From NCBI GenBank assembly GCA_050084515.1, contig CM114272.1, positions 59,024,001 through 59,088,000 of the forward strand: 64,000 nt of DNA, in the 5' to 3' direction. Below, one piece after another: positions 22,058 to 33,658 of this stretch. The position numbers and the translations under genes were made by a program. Origin of the DNA: Blasia pusilla. Lineage: Eukaryota; Marchantiophyta; Marchantiopsida; Blasiales. The notes beneath the pieces are model-generated. The model was not told the origin of the DNA. It ran no database searches and saw nothing but the letters and a program-made list of their open reading frames with translations. How positions within the stretch are numbered: the stretch's first letter is position 1; each line of letters begins with the position of its first letter.

Positions 22058-22256
22058 ACATGCATAGAGTAGATACAAGATAGTTATAGATTTAAACATC
22101 TATCTGTGACATGGATGAGAAGAAGGTGACTAACGATGCATCCACATGAGCACCCAAACTTTTTGCTCTTAGCGTCCTAGAGATGTATATCATGGTAGTT
22201 AGGGATAGATGGATATCTAGAGTTAAAGAGACATAACCACTAGATTAGAGGGTGAT

Positions 22257-23124
<868 letters not shown>

Positions 23125-24239
23125 TGAGACAGTGAAGGGAGTATTGTTTGGCTTAGGAAGGTAGAATCATACTTCCTACAAAAATTCCCATAGAAGTCTT
23201 TGTAGAAAGACATGTTGAAGAAGACATAGCAATCCTCTTTGTAAAACAACTTCTAGCAAGGGTATGTTGGAGTTAAAGAAGATCATAAGGACTCTACAAG
23301 GACATTGGAATATCAGGCCAAGACTTATCAATCAGAAAGGTGTTTGAGTTGAGAACTATTCTCGATGTGAATGAAGATTGGGCAAAGTCTAACCACAATA
23401 ATCTTCGTAAAGACTTAAATTAGAGGAAGACAAGGACTTGGTGGAATCTTTGGGAGGATTGTGGCAAAGACTATGAGGAATGGATAAAATAGAATCTTTG
23501 CAAAGATACTTCATGAGATTTTTTTTATGAAGATCTTGGACGAAGAACACCCATTAGCAAGGAAGAATAGTTAGAATCTCTAGCCTAGAATTAAAAATAC
23601 TAGTATAAAACTATTAAAAAGGGAGGGCAAGAAGTAGTCGAGAGCTCATCAAACCAATCCTTGTGGGGGAGGCTACCCTCTTTGTATAGGGTAGTCCAAA
23701 ACTACCCCATGATACTTGTGTAACCATTAGTTACAATAATTCGCCATAATCAAAATGATTTACATAGGAAAATACCCCATCAGTGGTATGGAAAATTATT
23801 ATTACCAAAGGAAACATGACTTCATCCCCTACCCCTAATCATAATTTTCTAATCCTAAAACTTACATTATAAAAATATCGATTAGAAGCCACACATGCTA
23901 GGGCAAAAGGGTACATGGTGAGCTTTGAACAACCCTTATAGATGATGTCACGCCCCCCGGCAACACTTGTATTTTTGGGCTTAGAGTTACTTGATACGGG
24001 TTGCATTCTCCCTCTCCATTTTGAAAGGCATCCCATCTACTTAAGAGTTATTTGCTGTTATAAGAAGGATAATAGGATTCGCATACCTTTCATCTATGCG
24101 CGCACACCTAGTTTATATGATTATAAATTTATAGCATACACCCATTTAAACACCTCGTATATGTCGACACCCCTCATTGTTTGTACCTTTAGTGATGATC
24201 ACCAATTCGAATTCGTCCTAAACCCTCTCTTATGAAGAC
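23125..24239. other. Spacer, nothing recognised
   Basis: Starts right after the CA end of the copy B LTR. Purine-rich on the plus strand up to about 23640 (many GAAGA and AAGAC words), then a GGGAGGCTACCCTC...GGGTAGTCC stretch with weak inverted symmetry at about 23668-23693. No reading frame is supported. Confidence 0.4.
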
Positions 24240-26160
24240 CGCCATCTATTTTATCAAGTCGGGCATCTCACGGGCAGCAGCGCATCATGACTTTTCTGAT
24301 GCCGTCCTACTTTAGGGGGAGTGTGCTGACCCTTAGAATGGGAGTTTTAAAATTAGAGGGAGCAAATGTAGAAATGAAAGTATCGCGTGCCACGAACTAC
24401 CGTCGTGTTCCTAAAGAGATGTCGGCAGTCCTCGCGTTTATCGGCTTTTTGACCGGACATAGAAAGCGAAGCAAGCGAGCGTACTTGCGGCGGTAAAACC
24501 AGCAGCTCTATCTATCTATGCATAAAATCCATTGGTTTGGGGCGATAAAAATCAGCAGCCGTATCATGCATCATTGACACGGGCACATTCAGCGGATCGT
24601 GGGGACGGTGGCGTGGAACAGCAACGCGGGGGGGGCTTCCAATTAGAGCGAGCAGATGAGGAATGGGATGGAGCAGGATCGCGGAGCTCCAATAAACTTG
24701 TGCGCTCTGCCGAGTTCGGGGTGGTTCTGGAGCAGGATCTTAGCCGTCCAATTGAGTGGCGGTCACATGACATAGGAAGGATGCCTTAGACAGGGGGACA
24801 GGTCCCAACCAAAATTCTCACGCAAGTTTTGTTTGCGCTGAAAGGCTGAAACACCCGCGCATGCAGTGTGCTCCTATTGAGTTCTCGATGTGGCAGGATG
24901 GGGCTTTGACGATTTCCACTCAATATATGTATATATATATTTTATATGTGTATACCATCATCTAAAGTGCGACACCACAAGACTGGGAGCCATAGCAATC
25001 TGACGCAGATTCATCGGGTTATGGGCTGAAGCTACTAGTCCGTACTTTTAGACCGGTACCCCATGATTTTGTCAGTTATGAAATATGCTCCAATCACCGG
25101 CCATCTCTATATGAATGGCGCTTGGGCTCGTAGACCATGTGCAGCGCTCGAATGAAATCGCTCAGATCGAGCAGTTCTGCACTCGAATCTTACTGGCGAC
25201 TCTTGACTTGATTCCGTGGGGACTTTATGCGACGGAGCTTAGATAGAGATGCTCCGATCACAGACATGTACCTCGCCATATCCGGGGGAAGTCTAATGGC
25301 GATCCCCGCAGTAGTCCCCCTCGAACTCAGCTTTCACCGATGCAGCGCGGCTGGAGCTCCCGACGAGCAGCGGCGGGTAGGTGCGGTCCGAGTGAGTAAA
25401 ATAGAAGGAGTACAAGCCAATCAGAATATTGTGGACTGGAGTCGACACACAGCCAATTGGAACCTCGAATGTACGTAATACGTATCGCGGAAATCGCTTG
25501 CCTTCGCTAGGTGTTGAAAAACCGCTTCTAGGTAGCCCATGTGCAGCCAGAAACCTCCACCACAAGAAAGGTTTGGAAATCGACCTCGGTATGGGTCCAG
25601 GAGCCCGAGCTTCACAGATCTGGATTGACCACGAAAATTGCTGGTCCTAGATTATGCAGTGACGCTACTCGAGGACGGTTAAACATACCCTGACACATGC
25701 TAAGCGCCGTGCGAGCCACTGAGGGAGCCGCTGCGCCATATCGAGCACCATCGTAATATAATTACACCTTCCAAAGAAAGCGAGCGAGTCCGAGGAAGGA
25801 ATAAGCTTAAGTGGCCCCCTACGAAACTATTGCCACTAGGGAGGTTCCTCGGGAACCAACTGAACTCGAACTGCCTCGCCACCGGCTACAGCAGGTTTGG
25901 CATTGCGCGATTGCCGGATCCACCGGGGTTGTTCTCATAGCGTTTAGGGTTGGATCCAGAGAGCAGTCTCATGGTTTAGGCGGAAAAGAGAGCGCGGTAC
26001 CAGTCAGTCGGGACATAAATAATTGGTGGGACGCCTTTCGGCTGTATGCACCTGCGGCTAAGTGCAGAGTAGTGTTGTTGCGGGAACGCACTCTAGGAAT
26101 AGCATCCTTGGTAAAATGTTACCAAGGCAAGGAGAATTGATCAAATCTGGGATTCCCTTC
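24240..26160. other. CpG-rich segment of unknown nature
   Basis: GC content and CpG frequency rise sharply relative to the flanks, and no similarity to any element in the window is seen. Open stretches on both strands (for example 24532-24789 +, 25227-25478 +, 25811-26140 +) overlap in opposite directions and show no domain, as expected by chance when stop codons are rarer. A TATATATAT run lies at about 24925-24955. It may be low-copy or formerly genic DNA. Confidence 0.45.
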
Positions 26161-26757
26161 CACTTAATTGGGTGAATCGTAGGGTCTTGAAGCTAGATGG
26201 TACACATATATAGTGTTTGCACATTCGGAGGAAATAGTCAGATGGGAAATTGCGATAGGAGAGTGGAGCTTGGGGGAATCATTTGATCTCGTGATCATGT
26301 ATTTGGCGGACACGGATCTGTTACGACGCCGATGATTACTTGCCACAAAAACTACACAAATTTATAGTTTGGCAAGATGGTGATGCCCTGATGGAATGTC
26401 TGCTGTTGAATTTGACAAGATGAACATCAATGAGCAGGTTTCTCATATTCAAACACAATCCCTTGATCTTTGGATGTTTCTCGCGGAGCATAGAGCACGA
26501 GTTGGAGAGGGTATTTTCCATACTGCCACTCGAAACCGCCCAAAAAGTCATTACCACTTGTGGTGAATATTGGACATGACCCTAAGGCAACGGATAAAAT
26601 CTCAGTTTCATCAATAGAAGTTGTCACTACCTTGCTTAGAGGACATTGTCTTAGTGAAGGTCAGCAACATTATTTGCAATTTGCTCTAAATTCCATCCTA
26701 GCTCTCGTTGAAGGGTTGAAAAAAAACCTCGAGAGCGTTGTGGCTAATGTCCATGTC

Positions 26758-26890
26758 AAGGTTGCATGGGAGGGACATGTCCAGACATGCTCGGCATGCA
26801 TCCAAGCCCACCGCGTAGATCCGGGCTGACAGAGCCCGCACCCATTGCGTGGCCCGCGGCAGGCCTGCAACCAAGCCCTCGGGTTAATAG
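26758..26890. mobile_element. Fragment related to the 447-bp insertion at 10843
   Basis: It begins CAAGGTTGCATGG, as does the insert at 10843, and shares GGACATG, then AGGCCTGCA and CCCGC-rich sequence. The far end is unclear and no target duplication was found. It supports the idea that CAAGGTTGCATGG is a true element terminus. Confidence 0.4.
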
Positions 26891-27507
26891 CACGTCGATC
26901 ATTTTTCTCAAGGATGCGCTTGATGGTGAAGGGGAAGTTGCGTTACGCTGGAAGGTTTTGGCTGATGTGTGTTGTGTACTCATTCTTTAAATTTTTTTGG
27001 AAATCGTACACCTGTCGTCCTTATGTCACTACGATTTTGTATGTAATACTTTCAGTTGTCTGCCCACGGATAAATAACATCCTATGTGTGTTTGTATGTA
27101 ATACTCTTAGTTTTTTTCCTGCGGCTAAACAAAATCATGTGTGTATGCTTAATAGAGCGGACCTAATGGCTAAAGTCCATTCTTTGGTTTGGACGAGAAC
27201 TTGAAGCATGTATTTCTAAGAATCGATAGGAAGTTCTAGTTCTTCTGGAAATATGAGAGAATGTGACAAAATTTTGGATTTGACTCAAAATCTTGCAGAT
27301 AGATTCTCCCCAAGTCAACTTGAGTTGAACAAATTCCAAGAAAGGCCATGTGAAAAGATCGAGATCTCTTTGTGGGCAACTTTTGAGCCAATCGATTGCA
27401 ATCATCTAAGAGTCGTCTAAGTTGTCTTGGAGTTTCTCTCAAAGATATCCTAGGTACAATGCAACCTGTGTGGTTGGATTGAACCATATATCATATCCAT
27501 ACTTTAT

Positions 27508-27993
27508 CTATGGAAAAGGGAAAGGAAGGCATTCCACTTGCACATGAATGCAAAGTAAAGACAACAAAACTAGTGTGTTCAATGAAATTAGGACATGGAT
27601 TTGACAAGCTTCAACTCCCTTTTCTTGGGTTGATTCTTCATCTCCTTCTTCTATAGGGACTCCTAAAAGGCTAAAGAGTTCACTCTCAAACTTAGAATTC
27701 CTAGAAATACAATCTTTCAGGAAAGACATCCCTGTCAATGCTTCTAGCCATAATGTTGACAAGTCATACCCAACTTTTCCTAGGTTTAAAAATAACTCCT
27801 CCCTTTCGCATATCAAAGTCATCTGTCTACTTTCCAGAAAATCTAAGTACCTTTCTAATCTAGTCAATGTTCTTTCTTTCCGATCTATCTTTTCCTCCCA
27901 GTAGTGTAGATGCAAGGAATATTCTAGCTTCATCCCTTCATACTCCATGCACAGTTCGTATATCCGCTCATCAATAATTGACGGCTCATGTTG
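27508..27993 (-). CDS. Unidentified reading frame, charged helical protein
   Basis: The open frame reaches from about 27993 to 27508 (about 160 codons). The first ATG is at 27948. The protein is rich in Glu, Leu, Arg and Lys with heptad-like spacing (YWEEKIDRKERTLTRLERYL, then FLESRQMTLICEREELF), suggesting a helical or coiled-coil region. It ends in a hydrophobic tail, LISLNTLVLLSLLCIHVQVE. I recognise no family. It could be part of a gag or a host gene exon. A chance frame is less likely given the coherent helix-forming composition, but this is not excluded. Confidence 0.3.
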   Translation of the reverse strand, partial: QHEPSIIDERIYELCMEYEGMKLEYSLHLHYWEEKIDRKERTLTRLERYLDFLESRQMTLICEREELFLNLGKVGYDLSTLWLEALTGMSFLKDCISRNSKFESELFSLLGVPIEEGDEESTQEKGVEACQIHVLISLNTLVLLSLLCIHVQVECLPFPFP

Positions 27994-28454
27994 CTATAAG
28001 GAAGAACTTGATACTTTGCTCTCTTCCCTTATATCATGTACAAGAAAACCCAAATGAAATAAGACTTGTGAACACATTCACGTGTTGTTAATAGGCCCCC
28101 TTACATTCAATGATAAGTGAAAGTAGTGGCAAGCTTAGTGTAGAAAGTCCATGTAACTGTAAATAGCCATCATTGTTATTCAAAAAGCAAGTGAATTCAG
28201 CCGCCAGAAGTTTTTTGAATGCATTTAGAAACATTTAACACTAGTTGCATGGAAATGTATGTAGTTGCACGCGGATAAATGTTGTACAAAACAGAGGTGA
28301 CTGCCTCTTGTTTAGAGGTAGTTGAGGAGGTGTTGGACTTGCCCTCAGAGCAGGTGCTTGAGATGTCCCCCCACAGAGTCATGGCATGGGGCGGCGGCAA
28401 AGTTGTTAGATATGCCAGCTCGATGGGCCATAGGGCGAGTAGTGGTGACACCTG

Positions 28455-28700
28455 GCGTAGTGTTATTAGATAACCGAGCTAGAGTATTTTTCTTGGTTAG
28501 TCCGACGGGGATAGTATACCACCTACAGCGTGTCCTACTTGATTTGGGAGCGCAACCCTTGATGTTAGGGAAGACGGCGTGTTTATCGTTGGGGTTACGG
28601 AAGGCCGATATTGAGCCTTGTCCCCTCCAGATACATACCTCAATTGAGGGCTTGTCAACCAAGCAGTATATGACTTGACAGGAGATAGTTGTCTGAGTCT
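28455..28700 (+). pseudogene. Retroelement aspartic protease
   Basis: The catalytic block reads VLLDLGAQPLMLGK, with the D-L-G-A codons at 28541-28552. This is the D-(S/T)-G-A motif of retropepsins with Ser/Thr replaced by Leu. Downstream residues LSLGLRKADIEPCPLQIHT fit the flap and following strands of gypsy proteases. The frame is 28322-28678 up to a TGA, and EIVV follows. In the living element it would cut the polyprotein. The Leu in place of Ser/Thr would probably inactivate it. Confidence 0.75.
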
Positions 28701-28726
28701 AGCCAGAGCATGCAACGAATAGTGCT

Positions 28727-29250
28727 ATGGTGCGCACATGTGCGATTACGACACGAGTTCAGTCGTACAATGTGTTGGTGGGGAGTACAGTGTTATATCC
28801 CCTAGGATTCATCCTTGACTTCTGGGAGGAGACCATTTCTTATCAACCAGGGTGGCGGTCTGGTGACAGGCGGATGAGTCAATTACCCGTGCAGTTCGCG
28901 AGACGAGGTGGTCGATCACGAGATGAGTTTGTGACCACATTGGCAGCTTTCACAAGTAGTGTTAGCTGGCCAAGAGAGTTGTTAGAAGGGAATGCACATA
29001 CGGAGGATGTCTTAGTAGCGGATAGTTCCACCAAGAGACAGGCCATGGCAGTTGTCTCTTCCCATGTTGGCGAGACCTCTTCACCATTGTGGGATACGAC
29101 TCTAGAGCTACAGAGGAATGTTGCCGACCTTGTGACGCAGGCGTGGAGTCATGCCTTTATCCCCGAGCTGCGAGAGTTAGGTGGCAATCGGACTACCGGA
29201 GTGGAGACGTTGACACCAATGGATATCACACCAGTTGTGGGAGTGTCCAG
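28727..29250 (+). pseudogene. Linker between protease and methyltransferase
   Basis: Open for 178 codons in the protease frame. Its first part, with YNVLVGSTVLYPLGFILDFW and PGWRSGD, looks like the C-terminal extension after gypsy proteases (a V-L-(L/V)-G...LYPLGF block). The rest (about 28900-29220) is not recognised; only its end (LVTQAWSHAF) has a weak counterpart in copy B at about 17670. A one-base frame change at about 29245-29258 joins it to the methyltransferase frame. Confidence 0.6.
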
Positions 29251-30225
29251 AGGAGGGTGTTAGATCTCTTCAGAGGGATTAGCACCGGATTGGTTGTGGT
29301 ATTGTAGGCATGCATACGGGTGCATCAATACCTTTATGTGGAGAGAGATGAGACCGCACGGCGAGTATTATTACGTCAGGTGGCAAGATTGGTCGACCAG
29401 AGGTATCTTGAGTTGTTGCCGGTATATGCAATATGAGGGTATCATCATACACTACCGGCCAATATTTCTTTGGTAGGGGCACAAGATCTGGATAGAGTTG
29501 GCACAATTCATTTGGTGATTGGTGGATGGCCATGTCAAGGTCATTCATCAACTGGCTGAGGGTTTGGATTGCAGGATTCAAGGTCAAGGATGTTTTGGGA
29601 GATGCTATGAGTAGTATGACACTTGCAGGAGAGTCAGACATGTTCTCCGGCATACATTTTGGAGAACGTGACATTGTTGGGAGACACTCATGCATGTGTG
29701 ATGACGAGTATGCATCAGGTGAGGTCCTAGTTAGGACCTACTGTATTGTTAGATTCAACGCGAGTTGGATCATGTGCCCACCGTCCACGACTATGGTGGA
29801 CGAACTTGATACCATCAGAGGTACTGAGCTGAGCATACGATGGAGTTCAGAGAGCACCACCTCTCATAGTGGATGCTATTTTGGGCTCAAGTTGTCGATC
29901 TCAGGTGGTGACGCGGGATGATAGACCACCGTTGGTGATAGGCAATAGGGTGGGGGAGTTGAGGGTAGCCTTATCTACGTTGGTAAGCGTCCCAACATCC
30001 TATGCCTTTCGATAGGGAGGGTCATGCATGATTTGGGATGAGGTGATCCAAGTAGCGGAGGAGCCTACAAGAGATGAGCGTGAGCGGGCCATAGGGTTTG
30101 CTATGGGTACTACAGCGATGCCAAGTATGACTGAGACATCACGAAGATAGGTGTTGGGATAGGCGATGGACCTCAATTGTCTCACATGGATAGTCAGCCT
30201 AAGTATGGCTAACCATAGAAGGATG
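29251..30225 (+). pseudogene. Cytosine-C5 DNA methyltransferase domain encoded by gypsy copy C
   Basis: A single frame of about 325 codons, with roughly nine stops, shows the ordered C5-methyltransferase motifs. Motif I (AdoMet binding) is VLDLFRGISTGL at 29257-29292. YVERDETARR matches motif II. Motif IV is VIGGWPCQGHS, with the Pro-Cys-Gln codons at 29530-29538, so the catalytic Cys is intact. Motif VI is LENV at 29659-29670. Motif VIII is GSCAHRPRLWWTN from 29767. The C-terminal block ERERAIGF...VLG-stop-AMDLNCLTWIV runs about 30073-30195. The GIxTGL, AHRxR and RxLG-like signatures resemble the DNMT3/DRM branch more than DNMT1 or CMT. It would transfer a methyl group from AdoMet to cytosine C5. 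It lies between protease and RT, in frame with RT. Confidence 0.88.
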
Positions 30226-31960
30226 TGAGTGTCATCCATGCCGTTACGTCCACGAGTTGGAGCATTGCCTACAAGGTCTGTACAGGCATTGGCCGGGGGC
30301 AAGATGAGGAGAGATAGGCACCCGTGGACTTCAGGGAACGTCATTCAAACAGAGAGTGCGTAAGCGGCCATAGCATCACATGCTCATTTTTTGGATGTGG
30401 AGCATGGTGTAGGAGGTCAGAGTGGAGTGGTTTTTGCGGAGGTGGCTAGGGTTGCTACATAGCAACCAAAGCCGGAGGTTGTGTCCTCTCCGAGTGAGGT
30501 CACGATGGAGACTTGCGAGCCTGGGATAGGTCTCAAGTTGATAGGAGGAGAGCGATGGCGAGTTCATAGGTTTTTGAGAGGGCATGTCAATTGTTTTGCC
30601 TTCAGTATGAGAGACTTGGGTATGCTGAAGGGTCCCGGGATATGGATTGAGTTGCTGATCTTTCGTCGACCTTACAGGTATTCTGATAAGGAGCGAGCCT
30701 TGATCCAGAGCAGGAGTCAGGACTTGTTGGAGGGAGGACTTGTGGAGTTATCACATGGAGAGTATGCATCTACCACAGTGATGTCGACAAAGAAGGGTAT
30801 GTATGGAAATTGGATAGATAGGCGGATGTGTGGGGATTACCGACCTATCAACCGACAAACGAAGTCAGATCGATATGCCATGCCTACTCTTGAGGAGATC
30901 TTTGATGCGGTAGGGCATGCAGAGATCTTCAAAACTTTAGATCTCTGTGTTGGCTATCATCAGCTTCCTATCAGATTGGAGGACAGGGAGAAGACAACAT
31001 TTTGGGGGATAGATCGGTTCGGGAGAGATTTTCTGTATCAGTGGCGGTTCTTACCGTTTGGGTTGAAGAACGCGCGTGCGGAATTTCAGAGAGTGATGGA
31101 TAGGATTCTGGCTAGCTTGGATTTTGGTTGGCGGTGTTACATAGATGATATTCTTATCTTTAGTTCCACGGTTGAGAAGCATGAGGAACACCTAGAGGAG
31201 GTGTTTTAGCGATTGCAGTTACATCCAGGCAAGTGCAGATTCTTTCAGGAGCAGATTGAGTACTTGGGACACACCATATACCCAAGTGGGTTGGGTGTTT
31301 GGTAGATGAAGGTAGAGGCTATTGTGCAGATTCCATGCCCTACAGATGTGAGTCAAGTCCGAGCATTTTTGGGACTGGAAAACTTCTATCGACGGTATGT
31401 GAAGGATTTTAGTGCGATCGTAAAGCCTTTGACCTTGCTGATGAGACTTGATCAAGTTTGGTTGTGGGGAGATGATTAGGAGCGAGCATTTTAGGAGCTC
31501 AAGGATAGGTTGACGTCCTCACCCATTTTACAAAGACCAATTAGGGGTCGCCCATTCTAGCTTCGTACGAATTGGAGCATGTTGGATCTATGAGCAGTGC
31601 TTACTGAGAGGGATGAGAAGGAGAGGGAGTTCGTTGTGGCTTACGCAAGCCGATCGAACATCATTGCAAAGGTGAAGTATAGCTCCAACGAGGTAGAGTG
31701 CTTGGCTGTAGTGTGGGCCGTGGCACATTTCAGGTGCTATTAATTCGGCAACCCTTTTACACTTATCACTAATCATCAGCCGTTGAGGTGGTTGATGGAG
31801 TCCGACAAGCTTACTGGAAAGCTTACTACGTGGGCTCTATTACTACAAGAGTATGAGTTTGTGGTGGTTCACAAGCCAGGTCGGTTGAACCAAGATGCAG
31901 ATGGGTTGAGTCATAATCCATGTCCGAGTTATAGAGAAGATAGAGGAGCTCGATGGCTTG
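30226..31960 (+). pseudogene. gypsy reverse transcriptase-RNase H, copy C
   Basis: A region continuing the methyltransferase frame (about 30226-30650) leads into RT. The frame 30481-31209 is open for 242 codons and holds CGDYRPINRQTKSDRYAMPT, then LDLCVGYHQLPI (first catalytic Asp), FLPFGLKNA and the palm motif CYIDDILIF (YIDD at 31138-31149). All three RT Asp residues are intact. A 15-base in-frame deletion follows at about 31225. The connection and RNase H run to about 31960, with VVAYASRS, SSNEVECLAVVWAVAHF and the terminal NQDADGLSHN signature. Stops at 31480, 31558 and about 31741 break it. Confidence 0.88.
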
Positions 31961-33300
31961 TAGAGAGTGATGAGGAGATGGTGTCCGGTTGGCATGCATC
32001 TGCCTATCTTTGTTGGTTGACTATGGTAGGTCAGCCATAGGTGATGACTCCAATGGTGGGGTTGGATGATGAGTCTTTGGATCCAGAGGTTAGTGAGGAG
32101 GCGACAGGTGGTCATGATATCCATGACAACATGGAGGTTGTGGAGTTCTTACGTATTGGCATCATAGCAAGCACAATGAGTGCTAGGGAGCGAGACCGGA
32201 TCCTACCGAGAGCCAAAAGGTTCAGGTGGGAGGGGAATCACATTTTGCGGGTATGGGGAGATGGTAGGATACGAGTGGTACCTCATCCTTCCAAGAGAGC
32301 ACGTGTAGTGCGACATGCCCATAAGGAGTTGGGAAATTTTGGAGTAAAGCGTACTGACAGCTTACTCCAGGTTCAGTATTGGTGGCGTGACATGCAAATT
32401 GGGATACATAAGTTTGTGGCCAGATGTATGGTATGTGATAGAGTGCAAGCATCCTTCAATGCTTCCACTACGCAGTTACATCCTTTTTCGATTTTGGGTT
32501 TAGGTTATCAGTAGAGTTTAGACTTCGCGGGACCTTTGCCATTAACGGGGCGTCATCACAGGTACGTGTTGGTCACGGTGGAGCATTTCTCCAAGTGGAT
32601 AGACTTGGTGGCACTACCAGAAAAGGCAAGCAAGGGAATAGCTTATGCCTTTCTAGATCGTGTGCTTAGTCACTTTGGTGCACCGACCAAGGTGTTGATT
32701 GACCAGGGTACCGAGTTCAGGGGAGAGTTTCACGCCTTGTGTGATCAGGCGCTGATAGATCATCGTGAGGCGGATGGGTTGGCGGGGAGAGTAGTACTTA
32801 CAATGAAGAGAGGATTGCGTAAGTATGGCTTGCAGTGGGGACAGTTGAGGGAGTGGGACCTACAATTATCATGGTTGGCTATGGGTTATCGCTTTAGTTG
32901 GCAGACATCTTTGGCGTTATTTTCACCGTACTTTTTGCACTTTGGGAGAGAGCCAGATTTACCTACAGCTATTCGATATGACATGGCGGAGATGTTAGAT
33001 GTTGATGATCCAAATGTGTGGGTACAAGCATGTTCTCAAAGGGAGGAGATTTTTTGTAGAGTTATGCCTATGGCCTTTGATACATTGGCTATTGCTCAAC
33101 ATAGAGGAGATTTTTTGTAGAGTTATGCCTATGTCCTTTGATACCTTGGCTATTGCTCAACATAGAGATACATTGAGGTACACGAGCATTCATGGGGGAG
33201 GTTATCGTCTATGGATTAGGAGGTTTCATCCTTGACATTACGTGTATTTATTGCGGGCGGCACCCATGACGCTATATGTCATTGCAGGGCGCACAATCCA
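31961..33300 (+). pseudogene. gypsy integrase, copy C
   Basis: The linker is about 31961-32290. The zinc domain has RHAHKELG and CMVCDR (32041-32514). The core has D at 32521-32523 (SLDFAGP) and D at 32701-32703 (IDQGTEF). At the Glu position the copy reads ADGLAGRVV, so E is replaced by Gly, and about eight codons before it are deleted relative to copies A and B. The first break, TAG at 32512-32514, stands where copy A has TGG. The C-terminal part is interrupted by a tandem duplication (33043-33167) that shifts the frame. Confidence 0.87.
33043..33167 (+). repeat. Tandem duplication of about 62 bp in integrase C-terminal region
   Basis: GGAGATTTTTTGTAGAGTT through TTGCTCAACATAGAG occurs twice head to tail, with very few differences. 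Copies A and B have a single version (FRRVMPMSFENL-like region). The duplication shifts the downstream PHD into another frame. Confidence 0.9.
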
Positions 33301-33598
33301 ACGTGTGCGTGAGGTATTATCGATCAAAGTCCTCATGTTGGAGGGACGGGATGGTATGGTTTGGAAGCATCTTATGCGCAATTGTGCGCCCACTCATCTT
33401 TTGAACGTGGACGGGACAGTGGATCGGAGCTTGGCAGTGGTACCTGTAGGCTTGAGGTGTATGTTGTGTCGATGTGCGAGGGATGCAGCCACCATGTTGG
33501 TATGTGATGGTTATTCTCAAGGATGGCATATGTTATGTTTGACCCTCCCTCTTGATGTAGTTCCCACGGGATGATGGATGTGTCCGAGATGTGTGTAA
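33242..33598 (+). pseudogene. PHD zinc finger at the C-terminus of gypsy pol, copy C
   Basis: The ligand frame is 33458-33592, exactly 45 codons: CMLC, LVCDGY, GWHMLC and WMCPRC. The fourth Cys is Tyr, so seven of eight zinc ligands remain. A TGA precedes WMCPRC. The conserved Gly-Trp-His and the Pro-rich stretch before W-M-C-P are typical of PHD fingers that bind histone H3 N-termini. No chromodomain is present between integrase and this finger. Confidence 0.85.
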
Positions 33599-33658
33599 GA
33601 TAGAAGGTCATATCAGGGAGATGTGACGTTTTCTATCTAAAGTTAGGGGGGATCCAAT

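Larger units (their letters stand above)
26161..28299. other. Spacer between CpG-rich segment and gypsy copy C
   Basis: Mixed sequence. It contains the transposon piece at 26758 and an unidentified minus-strand reading frame at 27508-27993, described separately. A further minus-strand stretch (27240-27487) could belong to the same lost gene. Copy C starts at about 28300 with no LTR or gag before it. Confidence 0.4.
28300..33650 (+). mobile_element. PHD-type Ty3/gypsy retrotransposon, copy C (best copy; methyltransferase-encoding)
   Basis: Domain order in one orientation: aspartic protease (28455-28700), conserved linker (28727-29250), C5-methyltransferase (29251-30225), RT (30481-31480), RNase H (31490-31960), integrase (32041-33300) and PHD finger (33458-33592). 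From 29251 to 33120 (about 1,290 codons) everything lies in a single frame broken by stop codons. One frameshift separates it from the protease frame, and a tandem duplication separates it from the PHD frame. Gag and the 5' LTR are missing. A purine tract (GTTAGGGGGGATCC, about 33642-33655) leads into the LTR, which another gypsy element (D) interrupts. Confidence 0.9.
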
